Below, in pieces: positions 9,464 through 17,913 of a DNA stretch of 64,000 nucleotides. Positions within the stretch are counted from its first letter, which is position 1. Every line of letters starts with the position of its first letter. Origin of the DNA: Ponticaulis profundi (GTDB taxonomy: Bacteria; Pseudomonadota; Alphaproteobacteria; Caulobacterales; Hyphomonadaceae). The notes beneath the pieces are model-generated. The model saw only the letters and a list, made by a program, of their open reading frames with translations. It did no database searches and was not told the DNA's origin. A program made the translations under genes and the position numbers. The DNA is taken from positions 124,001 to 188,000 of the forward strand of contig NZ_JBHSSW010000066.1 in assembly GCF_042659465.1 (NCBI RefSeq), written 5' to 3'.

Positions 9464-10698
9464 TTTGTTGTCATTATTTCGTGCATGACTTCAGTGACTT
9501 TCTTCCAAGTATACCTTTGGGCAATCACTTCTCGGGCATGATTCACTTGGTAATTCACGCGATCTAGGTCTGAAAAGAAATCTGAAAGCATGGATGCATC
9601 CTGCTTCAGAGCATCATTTTCAAGTGATGAAAGGCCGATGAGCGCTCCTTTATATCGAATGGCGAAATCATGCATGCCCTCAGTTCCGGGCGTTAAAACG
9701 ACACATCCGGCAGCAGCATATTCCAGCATGACGATTCCAAATCCCTCATAGCCGCCTGTGGTTTGATCGAAGGTTGATGACAGGATGCCAACATCTGCAG
9801 CTCGCAAATAATTCCATTTTTCTTCTTCACTGATAGCGCCAACAAAAATTATCCGATCAGCTACAGCTAGCTCAGCCGCAAGCTGTTTCAGCTCATTCGT
9901 TTTGGGTCCATCCCCAATCACAACTAACTGAGCATCTGGAATTTCGCTCATCAAGTGAATTCCAGCTTCGGTTCGTTTGTGTGGGACATGGCGTCCGACG
10001 CTGACAAACGTCAAGCGTTCAGCAAGGCCGGTGCGTTCTCGAAAAAAAGTTTTCCTGATGGGGGCATAATTGGGATTTTGTTCGGTCTCTTTTTTGAGGA
10101 CAGTTTCTTCAATGCCGCAACCGGATACGTAAATTGGCTTACTTGGGGCTAGTCGATTGACGAGAGACTTAGAAAAATGACTGTTGGTGAACAAGATATC
10201 TGCAGAACGCGTCGCAGAAAGGAGTTTCGAGGCTAACGAGTTGGGGGCGAAATCTGTGTCGGAAGAATCCAGTTCCTTTTTTGTGAATACGGCCGGCACC
10301 TGACTCGTCACTTCGGTGCCGTGCAGATATAGGCTGGATCGAATATTGCGCTTTCGTGCTGCGCGAATAGCGCCAATCGCATAGTAAAAGGGGTGGAACA
10401 GCATGACCTCGTTGACAGTATAACCGTCTATGATTCGAGAAAAGAAATCCTCAATTCTAGCTTCCTCAGCGGCGCTGCGGGTGCCGTCGCGCAATCGTAT
10501 ATCTGAGTTGAAGTCTTCTATTAGGTCGAAGTAGATCTGTTGGTTGAAATAAGTTCCTGACGGTCCGACAAATACAGCTTTAGAAGCATACGCGTCTGTA
10601 AATGTATTGGCGATATTGGTAGCGAGATTTGCCACGCCTCCAACCCTTGGAGGGGCATCAACACTGGCAAACAGGTAGCTTCTTTGCTCGATACTCAC
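9460..10698 (-). CDS. Glycosyltransferase family 4
   Basis: About 412 residues with clear GT4 layout. The N-terminal loop YLFASVDAPPRVGGVANLATNIA is followed by the donor-lobe segments LTFVSVGRHVPHKRTEAGIHLM, AQLVVIGDGPKTNELKQLAAEL and DQTTGGYEGFGIVMLEYAAAGCVVLTPG, which includes the E-G-F-G-x-x-x-x-E site. I prefer the GTG at 10698, preceded at nine bases by AGGGAG, over the TTG at 10743, because the protein then begins directly at the first beta strand. It sits 82 bases after the sulfotransferase-like gene and is coupled to the next GT4 gene by an ATGA overlap. It is likely a cytosolic sugar transferase of the polysaccharide pathway. Confidence 0.85.
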   Translation of the reverse strand: MSIEQRSYLFASVDAPPRVGGVANLATNIANTFTDAYASKAVFVGPSGTYFNQQIYFDLIEDFNSDIRLRDGTRSAAEEARIEDFFSRIIDGYTVNEVMLFHPFYYAIGAIRAARKRNIRSSLYLHGTEVTSQVPAVFTKKELDSSDTDFAPNSLASKLLSATRSADILFTNSHFSKSLVNRLAPSKPIYVSGCGIEETVLKKETEQNPNYAPIRKTFFRERTGLAERLTFVSVGRHVPHKRTEAGIHLMSEIPDAQLVVIGDGPKTNELKQLAAELAVADRIIFVGAISEEEKWNYLRAADVGILSSTFDQTTGGYEGFGIVMLEYAAAGCVVLTPGTEGMHDFAIRYKGALIGLSSLENDALKQDASMLSDFFSDLDRVNYQVNHAREVIAQRYTWKKVTEVMHEIMTTK

Positions 10699-10780
10699 GA
10701 CTCTCTGCTCCCTTGCAAATTCTCCACTGATGAGTGCTATCAAAATACTGGCGGAAGTGACAGAGGTCAGTCAGCCCGTC

Positions 10781-11374
10781 TTAGTCGAATTCGAAGCCGA
10801 ATTTTTTAATGTCTTCAGCATACACCTTGCTGACATGTTCACGCATTGTTTCGGAATAATATTCACGATAACTGATGCAGAGTTCAGGGGGGCGAGGTAT
10901 GAAAATTTCCGGAGGTGCCCCTAATTCAGTTAAAATTTCCCTTAAGACATTCGAAAAACAACGGGAATTGGCGATTAAAGTAACCCCGCTTGTTTCAGAT
11001 AAAACCATCGGATGCTGTTCTCGTATCCGTACTGTTTGGCCTTCTGCAAAAACGTAGTCTTCAAAAGTGTAAAGAAGACATCGCTCGTGATCAGGGTGCC
11101 GAGGATTGGATTTTACGAAATTATACCGAACTAATAGAAGTTCGAAGGTATTGCGGACAAAAGCGACCAAAAAATAATCAAAAATTGCGCTTCCTATCAC
11201 ACGATGTAGATCTGTAATGCTCGCGTGTACGGGTATTGGGAGGGAAGCGGCATCGTTCCGCCGTTGTTTAAAGTCCGGGAAAACCGAATACATTGAATTC
11301 AGGGCCTGCGAGGCACCGGAAAATGGCACGTCTATGAGGCCAAAGCATAGGTCTTTGTTCAAATATGTTGCCAT
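10781..11374 (-). CDS. Sulfotransferase-like protein (Sulfotransfer_2 type) with altered PAPS loop
   Basis: 197 residues. The central motif FVRNTFELLLVRYNF matches the 3'-phosphate-binding signature FVRNPxDRLVSxYxF of family 2 sulfotransferases, and the C-terminus VSKVYAEDIKKFGFEFD matches their usual ending. These enzymes move sulfate from PAPS onto sugars. The N-terminal 5'-phosphosulfate loop, normally IPKTGGTS, reads IDVPFSGASQ, so the catalytic lysine appears to be lost. The substrate is presumed to be the locus polysaccharide, but activity is doubtful. It starts three bases after the stop of the hydrolase gene, hence the same transcript. Confidence 0.6.
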   Translation of the reverse strand: MATYLNKDLCFGLIDVPFSGASQALNSMYSVFPDFKQRRNDAASLPIPVHASITDLHRVIGSAIFDYFLVAFVRNTFELLLVRYNFVKSNPRHPDHERCLLYTFEDYVFAEGQTVRIREQHPMVLSETSGVTLIANSRCFSNVLREILTELGAPPEIFIPRPPELCISYREYYSETMREHVSKVYAEDIKKFGFEFD

Positions 11375-11377
11375 CAG

Positions 11378-13219
11378 TCAGCTATCAAGCGCGAGAGGAG
11401 GGGAAGTGGAAGAGCTTTTTAGCATTCCGCGTGAAATGATCGCCATAGCTTGAGACTTCGCAGAGTGATCGAAATACTCAGCATTATTGTGCAACCAGCT
11501 GATCGCAGAATTTCGGTATCCGCTCGCGAGAAATAGCCTGACGAATGCTAGAACGTTTTTGTTTGGGATAGAGCGGGTGAGTCGTTTCTCAATTATGACT
11601 TGGCAAACGCTCCGCATCATACCTTTTTTTAGCAAAGTCTGATGAAGAAATACACGCTGCTTATTTGCGGGCTCTGCATTGGTCAAAAAGAAAAGGGTGC
11701 AATCTGCAGCGAGAAGATGGTCAGAGACGTTCGGAAGTTGTTTGAGTAGCCGGCCGCATAACTTGTTCATTGTTTTGTGAGGAAAGCGAAAATTCAGAAA
11801 CACTGAAATCAATATGTTCGAATTTAACTGGATAGCAGCGGTTAACACGTTGGCCGCGATTCTCTCTGAATTCGGAAAGAGGAAAAAAAAGTTTACGCTG
11901 TGACGGAAAATGGCACCTGTTTCCCCAACCGCCAATAGAGCTCGCAATAGCGCAACAGCAACATTGTGGTCTGAGTTTGAGCGCCTGAACTCATAGTTAG
12001 TCGGAACCAACTCTAATATCGTTTGCCATTCCATGTGTCGTTTTGCTTCCAAAATGGCATCTATATTTAACGGTTTTCGAGGCGGTTCCAAATTATTTAG
12101 AACATCCGCTGTATTTGGAAAATTTTGGAGTGGAAAACTATTTATAATTTCTTGCTTGTTGGGAAATTTGGTTTCGATTTCCGCTAAGCGATCGACAATT
12201 CGATGACGTTGGAGGTTTGGAGGGATACTGTGCTGTAACCTTTTGAACCGCAGATAATCGCGATTGTCAGCGCAAGATGTAGCATAAGTTCCAATAAATT
12301 GCTCAAGATTTGGTTGCTGAAAGTAGGCCGTTTCAGCCGACTTCAAGCTTGAAAGTCGATCACTAATCTTACGATAAAGCTTTGCCCGGACCTCTTGCCA
12401 GCCTGGATGCAGCCAATCTTCGAAGCTTGAGATCGAATTCAGAACGTCTTCCCTAGAGATATCTTCGGAAAGTAGCAAAAAGGTTTTATAAAAATGTTCG
12501 TAGGCGTCAATCGGGCCGAGCGCGTTTGGGGGGAGTAGAAACCGTCGAGCTAGAAGGGAATTCAGCACTTCCTTTTTGCCAATCAGAATGTCGAGATAAA
12601 TTCCGGCGGACGTAAAATATTCCGTTACCCCGTGATGGTGGGGGACTTCGTAAACGTCTCCCATGTTTGATATCATTTCCTTACGTGACGTGAAGTATGC
12701 GTCGATGGGATCATACGTTCCCATATAGATCTGACCGTTAGGGTGGTTGTGGAATTCTTCAGAAAGGGTGGCGACGCTAGCCCATTTGCTATCGATGTTG
12801 ACTCCATTTCGATCAGCTCGGGAACCTGGGAGGTGCAGGTGGAGTTCTGGACTTGTGGCGATAAAACGCGTGTTAGGGATGATGTTTCCGCAAAGTAGCG
12901 ACAAGTAAGCACCCATCGAGTGGCCAACAAAGCATGTATTGTATGGCTGAACGAGCTCTTTCAAGCGATAGATTGTGTCTCCGATGTCGCTCGAAAAACC
13001 ATCTATACCGTTTGTGTACCAAGCGTTGTGGCGGCAGTTCAGGAAAAGTTTATTTCCGTCCAATCTTTCAAATACGCGGGTCTGAGCAAATTTTCCAACA
13101 GGAACATCGACATGAGAAAATATCACCCAGAGGTCTTTTGACTGCTGGTCTTCTTCCAGTTTGATCAACTCTGGGGATAGGTCTGCAGCAGCTTTCAGAC
13201 GCTTAAGGGCAGTTTGCAT
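11378..13219 (-). CDS. Alpha/beta-hydrolase domain protein with helical-repeat C-terminus
   Basis: About 613 residues from the ATG at 13219; the longer frame to a TTG at 13276 would overlap the upstream gene and is less likely. The N-terminal 230 residues form an alpha/beta-hydrolase: a strand WVIFSHVDVP, the nucleophile elbow GHSMGAYLSLL near residues 100-110, a candidate acid in TYDPIDAYF and a candidate His in VPHHHGVTEYF. The remaining 380 residues are helical and TPR-like, with no family I recognise. There is no signal peptide. Given its neighbours it could remove or transfer an acyl group on the polysaccharide or act on a lipid carrier; this is inference. It lies 32 bases after the GDP-mannose gene. 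Confidence 0.6.
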   Translation of the reverse strand: MQTALKRLKAAADLSPELIKLEEDQQSKDLWVIFSHVDVPVGKFAQTRVFERLDGNKLFLNCRHNAWYTNGIDGFSSDIGDTIYRLKELVQPYNTCFVGHSMGAYLSLLCGNIIPNTRFIATSPELHLHLPGSRADRNGVNIDSKWASVATLSEEFHNHPNGQIYMGTYDPIDAYFTSRKEMISNMGDVYEVPHHHGVTEYFTSAGIYLDILIGKKEVLNSLLARRFLLPPNALGPIDAYEHFYKTFLLLSEDISREDVLNSISSFEDWLHPGWQEVRAKLYRKISDRLSSLKSAETAYFQQPNLEQFIGTYATSCADNRDYLRFKRLQHSIPPNLQRHRIVDRLAEIETKFPNKQEIINSFPLQNFPNTADVLNNLEPPRKPLNIDAILEAKRHMEWQTILELVPTNYEFRRSNSDHNVAVALLRALLAVGETGAIFRHSVNFFFLFPNSERIAANVLTAAIQLNSNILISVFLNFRFPHKTMNKLCGRLLKQLPNVSDHLLAADCTLFFLTNAEPANKQRVFLHQTLLKKGMMRSVCQVIIEKRLTRSIPNKNVLAFVRLFLASGYRNSAISWLHNNAEYFDHSAKSQAMAIISRGMLKSSSTSPPLALDS

Positions 13220-13251
13220 TGATCTACTCGAACGGACAATGGATGTCCTTC

Positions 13252-15504
13252 TTATTTCAGAATCGGTTCGAAACAACCCAATATATGATAAAAACTGCTT
13301 GCTGGTGACCGATCAACAAGGTTAACGCCGTTCGATGAGACTTTGTCGCGCCAATAGCCCGGCATGCTTCCATTGAACGTAAAGAACTTGCTCATAAAGG
13401 TTTCGATAGCAGAAAGAGCTTCAGCTTCCTCGCGAGGATCATTGTGAGATATTTTCAGCCGAACAAATTCTGTTTGGGGCCATAGTCGACTTGATGTGGG
13501 GGTGAAATGTTCACCGTTGATCTTAGTGTGATCGACAACAAGGCCATTAGTTCTATCGTGGCCGTAACGATCAGCAAATGCCTCGAGAACTGCGGGAGCG
13601 AGGCTCGTCCGGCCTGTAAGCTTTTCGTACTCGTTCAAGAGGTAAGCCCACTCGTAAAAATGGCCTGGTTCGATAGCAAGTCTAACAGGGTCATCTGTTT
13701 GTGTTGGGAGCGAGAGGTCATCAAGGAAAAACTCTCGTAACAACCCGGATTTCCAGAACTTCGTATGGAACAGGTCATAGAGTTCTTTGGCCAGTTCGGA
13801 CATGCGCTCGTGCTCGTGCAGTTCCATCCAGGCAAGCGCAGCTTCGAACAAATGCATATGAGGGTTTGCGCGGCGAAGCCCGTTCGTTGACGATAAATCT
13901 TCACGAAAACCTCCGTGCGGGTGGCGCAGGTCGGTTAGGATGAACTCCATAGTATCTTCTGCTGTTTTTAGAAGCGATGGCTCGCCGGTAACTTGGTATG
14001 CCCAAGCCAATGCGAACAAAATAAATGCATGATCATAAGTATCAAACTTCGAATCGAAAACTTGGCCTTCAGGTGTCAATTTGTGAGCGAAACGACCGGG
14101 TGACTGTTGGCCGTATCGTATCAGAAACTCCAATGGTTCCGCCATCGATTCTTTAGATTGGCGGTGACCTAGCACAAAGCTGTGAGCAAATACATAAGTT
14201 TGACGCGCTTGAACCAGAGTTCTCTTGTTGAGATCTTCCAACGGTTTTCCGAAAAAATCTACCGCTTCATATGAGCCGCCATTTATTCGATCAATGCCAG
14301 TTTCGCCCCAGAAAGGAAGAGCTGTGTCGAATAACCAGCTTCTGACTTTTTCTTCTACCACTTTACGGTGTGCGCGTGTGCCAACTCCGGAATGGTAAGC
14401 TGATGGATGGTTCATCGCACTTAGTTGCGCATGCAGGTTCTTAACTTTCTGAGAGCTTGTTTTCGGGCAAACAAGAATGGCATTTTGAGTGTCTACAACG
14501 ATGAGATCGTCGACATCTACTGCCGCAATCAGTTTGTTGTGTGATTTGATGAAAGAGTTTCGACTATCCATCGCGATTACGTCGCCAACAAGTGCGTTTC
14601 CTTTTTCATCAGTTTCGGCAATTTCATGAGCAGCGGCCCAGCTGCCAACATCGTTCCAGCCAAATTCGGCAGGTAAAACACACGCTTTTTTCGTTTTCTC
14701 CATGACCGCGTAATCAACGGACAGAGATGGAATCTTCAGAAAACTTGTCGATTTGAGATTGAGGCGGCTGCAGCGTCCAGGACGCTCACTCAAATCCGCA
14801 TCACGGAACGCGCTTTCTGCACGTCTGGCAATCTCTGGCGATTGATTTAGGAGCTCGTCCAGAAACACATTTGGACGAAAAGCGAACATGCCTGCGTTCC
14901 ATAGATAGTCCCCACTTCGAAGATACCCATGTGCAGAGACTTTGTCTGGTTTTTCTACAAATTGAATTACCGGATAGCTTGCGAGCCCCGCTATTGGTTC
15001 AGCTGCACGATTTATATATCCGAAACCTGTTTCGGGCGCGTGAGGTGTTATTCCAATTGTGGAAATATATCCACACATCGCTGCCTTAGCGGCGTCTCCG
15101 ATTGCGGCATGAAATGCAGCGATATTTGATATGTGATGGTCGGAGGGCAATAATAGCAGGATAACGTCGTCAGTAGGGTGAGTTGCTTGAAACTTGGCTC
15201 CCCAATGCGCAGCAATAGCTGCTGCCGCAGCTGTATCCCGACCTTTAGGTTCAGTGATCAGCGTGGAAACAACGGCACCTTCGTGCTCCAGCTGGTTTTC
15301 GATTTCATCTACATAACTTCGACCACAAATCAAAACAGGAGCAAGACAGTCAGGGCCGGATTGCAGGCGAAGGACCGTGTTTGCAAGTAGCGACTTTTCA
15401 TTAGTCAGCGACTGCAGTTGTTTGGGAGCATATGTTCGCGATAGTGGCCACAAACGTGTCCCCGATCCGCCACACAAAATGATTGGAAGAATTTTAGTTC
15501 CCAT
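13252..15504 (-). CDS. Bifunctional mannose-1-phosphate guanylyltransferase / mannose-6-phosphate isomerase (AGE-type)
   Basis: 750 residues in two parts. Residues 1-350 are a GDP-mannose pyrophosphorylase: ILPIILCGGSGTRLWPLSRTYAPKQLQ is the GTP-binding signature, and FVEKPDKVSAHGYL and YLWNAGMFAF are further family motifs. Residues 365-750 belong to the N-acylglucosamine 2-epimerase superfamily (WLFDTALPFWGETGIDRINGGSYEAVDF, RTLVQARQTYVFAHSF), the scaffold used by some bacterial mannose-6-phosphate isomerases. Together they would turn fructose-6-phosphate-derived mannose-6-phosphate into GDP-mannose, apart from the phosphomannomutase step. It is the first gene of the minus-strand operon, and an inverted repeat lies 30-57 bases upstream. 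The second activity is inferred from the fold. Confidence 0.85.
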   Translation of the reverse strand: MGTKILPIILCGGSGTRLWPLSRTYAPKQLQSLTNEKSLLANTVLRLQSGPDCLAPVLICGRSYVDEIENQLEHEGAVVSTLITEPKGRDTAAAAAIAAHWGAKFQATHPTDDVILLLLPSDHHISNIAAFHAAIGDAAKAAMCGYISTIGITPHAPETGFGYINRAAEPIAGLASYPVIQFVEKPDKVSAHGYLRSGDYLWNAGMFAFRPNVFLDELLNQSPEIARRAESAFRDADLSERPGRCSRLNLKSTSFLKIPSLSVDYAVMEKTKKACVLPAEFGWNDVGSWAAAHEIAETDEKGNALVGDVIAMDSRNSFIKSHNKLIAAVDVDDLIVVDTQNAILVCPKTSSQKVKNLHAQLSAMNHPSAYHSGVGTRAHRKVVEEKVRSWLFDTALPFWGETGIDRINGGSYEAVDFFGKPLEDLNKRTLVQARQTYVFAHSFVLGHRQSKESMAEPLEFLIRYGQQSPGRFAHKLTPEGQVFDSKFDTYDHAFILFALAWAYQVTGEPSLLKTAEDTMEFILTDLRHPHGGFREDLSSTNGLRRANPHMHLFEAALAWMELHEHERMSELAKELYDLFHTKFWKSGLLREFFLDDLSLPTQTDDPVRLAIEPGHFYEWAYLLNEYEKLTGRTSLAPAVLEAFADRYGHDRTNGLVVDHTKINGEHFTPTSSRLWPQTEFVRLKISHNDPREEAEALSAIETFMSKFFTFNGSMPGYWRDKVSSNGVNLVDRSPASSFYHILGCFEPILK

Positions 15505-15533
15505 CCCACACCTGTCCCGAAAAATTAGTCGGT

Positions 15534-15561
15534 CTTACAATTAAAAACTGAAAATTGTAAG
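15534..15561 (-). promoter_or_regulatory. Inverted repeat upstream of the polysaccharide operon
   Basis: CTTACAATT at 15534-15542 and AATTGTAAG at 15553-15561 are perfect 9-bp arms separated by ten A-rich bases. The repeat sits 30-57 bases before the ATG at 15504, a place where either a repressor site or a 5'-UTR hairpin would act on the whole operon. No protein that binds it can be named. Confidence 0.5.
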
Positions 15562-15689
15562 CGCGATAACTTCGTTAGTTGGTCACACATTATGGCTGAA
15601 AAACATTTAAGCCAATCGACCAAAAAACTACGAAATTTCATAGTGTATCGGGCCGTTGAGAAGAGAGTTTTTCATTCTTACGGTAAACG

Positions 15690-16421
15690 TCAGTTCAAAA
15701 GCGCGTCCATGCGTTCTTCGAGCTTTGCTCGGTCGTAGCCTTGAATCAGCTCACCATTGATGAAGAAAGAAGGGGTGGCCTCAGCGCCGTATTGAATGGC
15801 TTCTTCCCGAACGGTCTGCAAATACTCCATGGTTTTCGGGTCTTCCATGACCTTGTGAAGTTTGGTCAGGTTCAGGCCCACGCCTTCAGCGATCTCATCA
15901 ATCTTTTCATCCGTCAGCGCTTCTGGCGAACGCATCAGCGCCTGATGCAATTCCATATACTTTCCCTGTTCGGCTGCCGCGACCGCTGCAAGCGCTGCAC
16001 GTCGGGATTGTTCAGATAGAATTGGGAATTCCTTGAAGATGATGCGTACATCGCCGCTGTCTGGTTCAGCTTGCTCCATCACCCAGTCTAGCGAACGTTT
16101 GCAATATGTGCAGCGATAATCGAAGTATTCAATGATGGTAACGGCAGCGTCTTCCGGGCCATAGGAGAATGCGCGCTCATCGGCTGCCAGATCGGCAGCG
16201 ATGTCAAGCGTACGGCGTTCTGCAAGCACATCCATTGCTTCCATGATGATCTCAGGATTTTCAAGGATGTACGCACGGACAATCTTCTCAATGTCTTCGC
16301 GAGATTGCGCTGTCTCAGGCACGTTGTCTGCAGGTGTGCTCGTGCTCTCCCCACATGCCGTCAGGCTCATCATACCAAGGCAAATGCCAGCAATTGCGCC
16401 GTACTTAGACTGCATCTTCAC
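15690..16421 (-). CDS. DsbA-family thiol:disulfide oxidoreductase, lipoprotein
   Basis: 243 residues. The N-terminus has a signal peptide ending in a lipobox (GMMSLTACGES), so the protein should be lipid-anchored facing the periplasm. A short helical oligomer-type segment, REDIEKIVRAYILENPEIIMEAMDVL, precedes the thioredoxin fold, as in Com1/ScsC-like proteins. The active site is CTYC in FDYRCTYCKRS near residue 107, and the cis-Pro loop is EATPSFFINGELIQGY. It would oxidise or isomerise disulfides in secreted proteins. The start is GTG 16421 or ATG 16415 behind GGGGA. It follows the M48 protease gene by 35 bases, same strand. Confidence 0.88.
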   Translation of the reverse strand: MKMQSKYGAIAGICLGMMSLTACGESTSTPADNVPETAQSREDIEKIVRAYILENPEIIMEAMDVLAERRTLDIAADLAADERAFSYGPEDAAVTIIEYFDYRCTYCKRSLDWVMEQAEPDSGDVRIIFKEFPILSEQSRRAALAAVAAAEQGKYMELHQALMRSPEALTDEKIDEIAEGVGLNLTKLHKVMEDPKTMEYLQTVREEAIQYGAEATPSFFINGELIQGYDRAKLEERMDALLN

Positions 16422-16456
16422 GTATTCCCCATCCTGTATTTCGAGGTGATGTTCGA

Positions 16457-17806
16457 TTAGCGCCGCTCGCCTTCAATATTGGCAGCGCAGATTTTGGATA
16501 TATCAGACGCCCGGCGGTGCGCCAGGCTTGACGGATCAAGCTCACGTTCTGCACGCACCGAGAAATTCATGGCTCGGCGGCAGTCGCCATAATGGAAAGC
16601 CTGTTCTGCCGTCGCAAGCTGAGCTTCGGCGCGCCGTCCCTGTTTTTCGCGCACAATCGATAGCTCATACCAGGCAAACGCGTTTTCAGGCTCTCTGGAC
16701 GTTGCAACCGTCAGGAGGTCCGCCGCTTCCTTCCAGTTTTCTTCTCCACCTTCCGCGGTTAGCGAGATGGCGAGATTGATCATCAGGAGCGGCTCTTTCG
16801 GAGCAAGTTCCAACGCCTTACGGTTCGGTTCGATCGACGCTGCAATATCGCCGCTTTCATAGTATATCTGTCCCAGCAGCTCATGGAAAAACGGGTTCTC
16901 CGGCTCATCGGCGATAAGGCTTTCGGTTTGCTCCAGCGCGGTGGATGTAAAGCTGTTGCGAAAGGCGGAGATGGCACGTGCGTAGCGGGCAGGGACAGAG
17001 GTATCACTTTCCGGATATCGCGCGGCGACTTGCTGAGGATAAGACAGAAAACCAATCAGCTTGGCCTTCATGATCTGCAGCTTGTAGATTTCTTCCTCAG
17101 AATCCGGCTTGTCCATCAGGCCAGTACGCTCGGCGCCCCGGCGTAGAGCTTCGATGCGGTCCGACGCCAAAGGGTGCGTCTGGAAGTAACGATAGCGCTC
17201 CGCATTGCTGTAGAGTTGCTCTTCTCGAAAGTTTTCAAAAAACTCTAGCAATCCGGCAGGGGAGCGCCCTGTGGCGGCCATGTAACGAAGGGCAGCCTGA
17301 TCAGCCGACGCTTCCTGCACACGTGTGTGTGTTGCAAAGTTCAGATAGGCGAATTGCGAGGAGCTTGCGATTAGCGCTGCGCCAGCATCTCCCGCGCCAG
17401 CGGCAATGGCCAGAATGCCCAGGCCGATCGACAGGAATGCAGGACGTGAGGCATTCTTGATGTCTTCGATCCGTCGCACGCCGTGCCCGCCTTCAATATG
17501 ACCCGTTTCGTGGGCAATGACGCCAATCAGCTGACCTGGCGTTTCCGCAGCCATGATCAGGCCGGTGTGAAGGTGGATACGCTGCCCGTTTGCGACAAAG
17601 GCGTTCAGAGAGTCATCATTGACGATGTAAATGCCGACGTCTTCGGGGCGCAGGTTTGCGGATTCCAGAATTGGGTAGGTGAAGTCGCGCAAAATACCTT
17701 CGATTTCGGCATCGCGGATCAGGCCCTGAGAAAACGCTGGCGTAGCCAAGCTCAGAATGCCCAAAGTCAGTAATGAAAATATGCGAGTTAAAGGGTTCAG
17801 CACCAC
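16457..17806 (-). CDS. M48-family metalloprotease with TPR repeats (BepA-like)
   Basis: About 449 residues with a signal peptide (IFSLLTLGILSLATPAFSQ), so periplasmic. The zinc site is HETGH in LIGVIAHETGHIEGGHGVRR, with the third ligand probably the Glu of QEASADQAAL about 60 residues on. The C-terminal 200 residues form tetratricopeptide repeats (HELLGQIYYESGDIAASIEPNRKALELAPKEP and the next units). This matches the BepA/YfgC layout of outer-membrane protein quality control. The frame runs up to a TTG at 17818, but a GGAG at 17813-17816 is correctly placed for the GTG at 17806. It is co-directional with the DsbA-like gene downstream. Confidence 0.9.
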   Translation of the reverse strand: MVLNPLTRIFSLLTLGILSLATPAFSQGLIRDAEIEGILRDFTYPILESANLRPEDVGIYIVNDDSLNAFVANGQRIHLHTGLIMAAETPGQLIGVIAHETGHIEGGHGVRRIEDIKNASRPAFLSIGLGILAIAAGAGDAGAALIASSSQFAYLNFATHTRVQEASADQAALRYMAATGRSPAGLLEFFENFREEQLYSNAERYRYFQTHPLASDRIEALRRGAERTGLMDKPDSEEEIYKLQIMKAKLIGFLSYPQQVAARYPESDTSVPARYARAISAFRNSFTSTALEQTESLIADEPENPFFHELLGQIYYESGDIAASIEPNRKALELAPKEPLLMINLAISLTAEGGEENWKEAADLLTVATSREPENAFAWYELSIVREKQGRRAEAQLATAEQAFHYGDCRRAMNFSVRAERELDPSSLAHRRASDISKICAANIEGERR

Positions 17807-17913
17807 AAACGACTCCAATACGACCGCCCGGCGTCACCTAACCACAAAATCAAATTCGGGGCGAGACATCCACTGCATCGCCCCGAACACATCGACGTTA
17901 AATCTTGGAGAGA

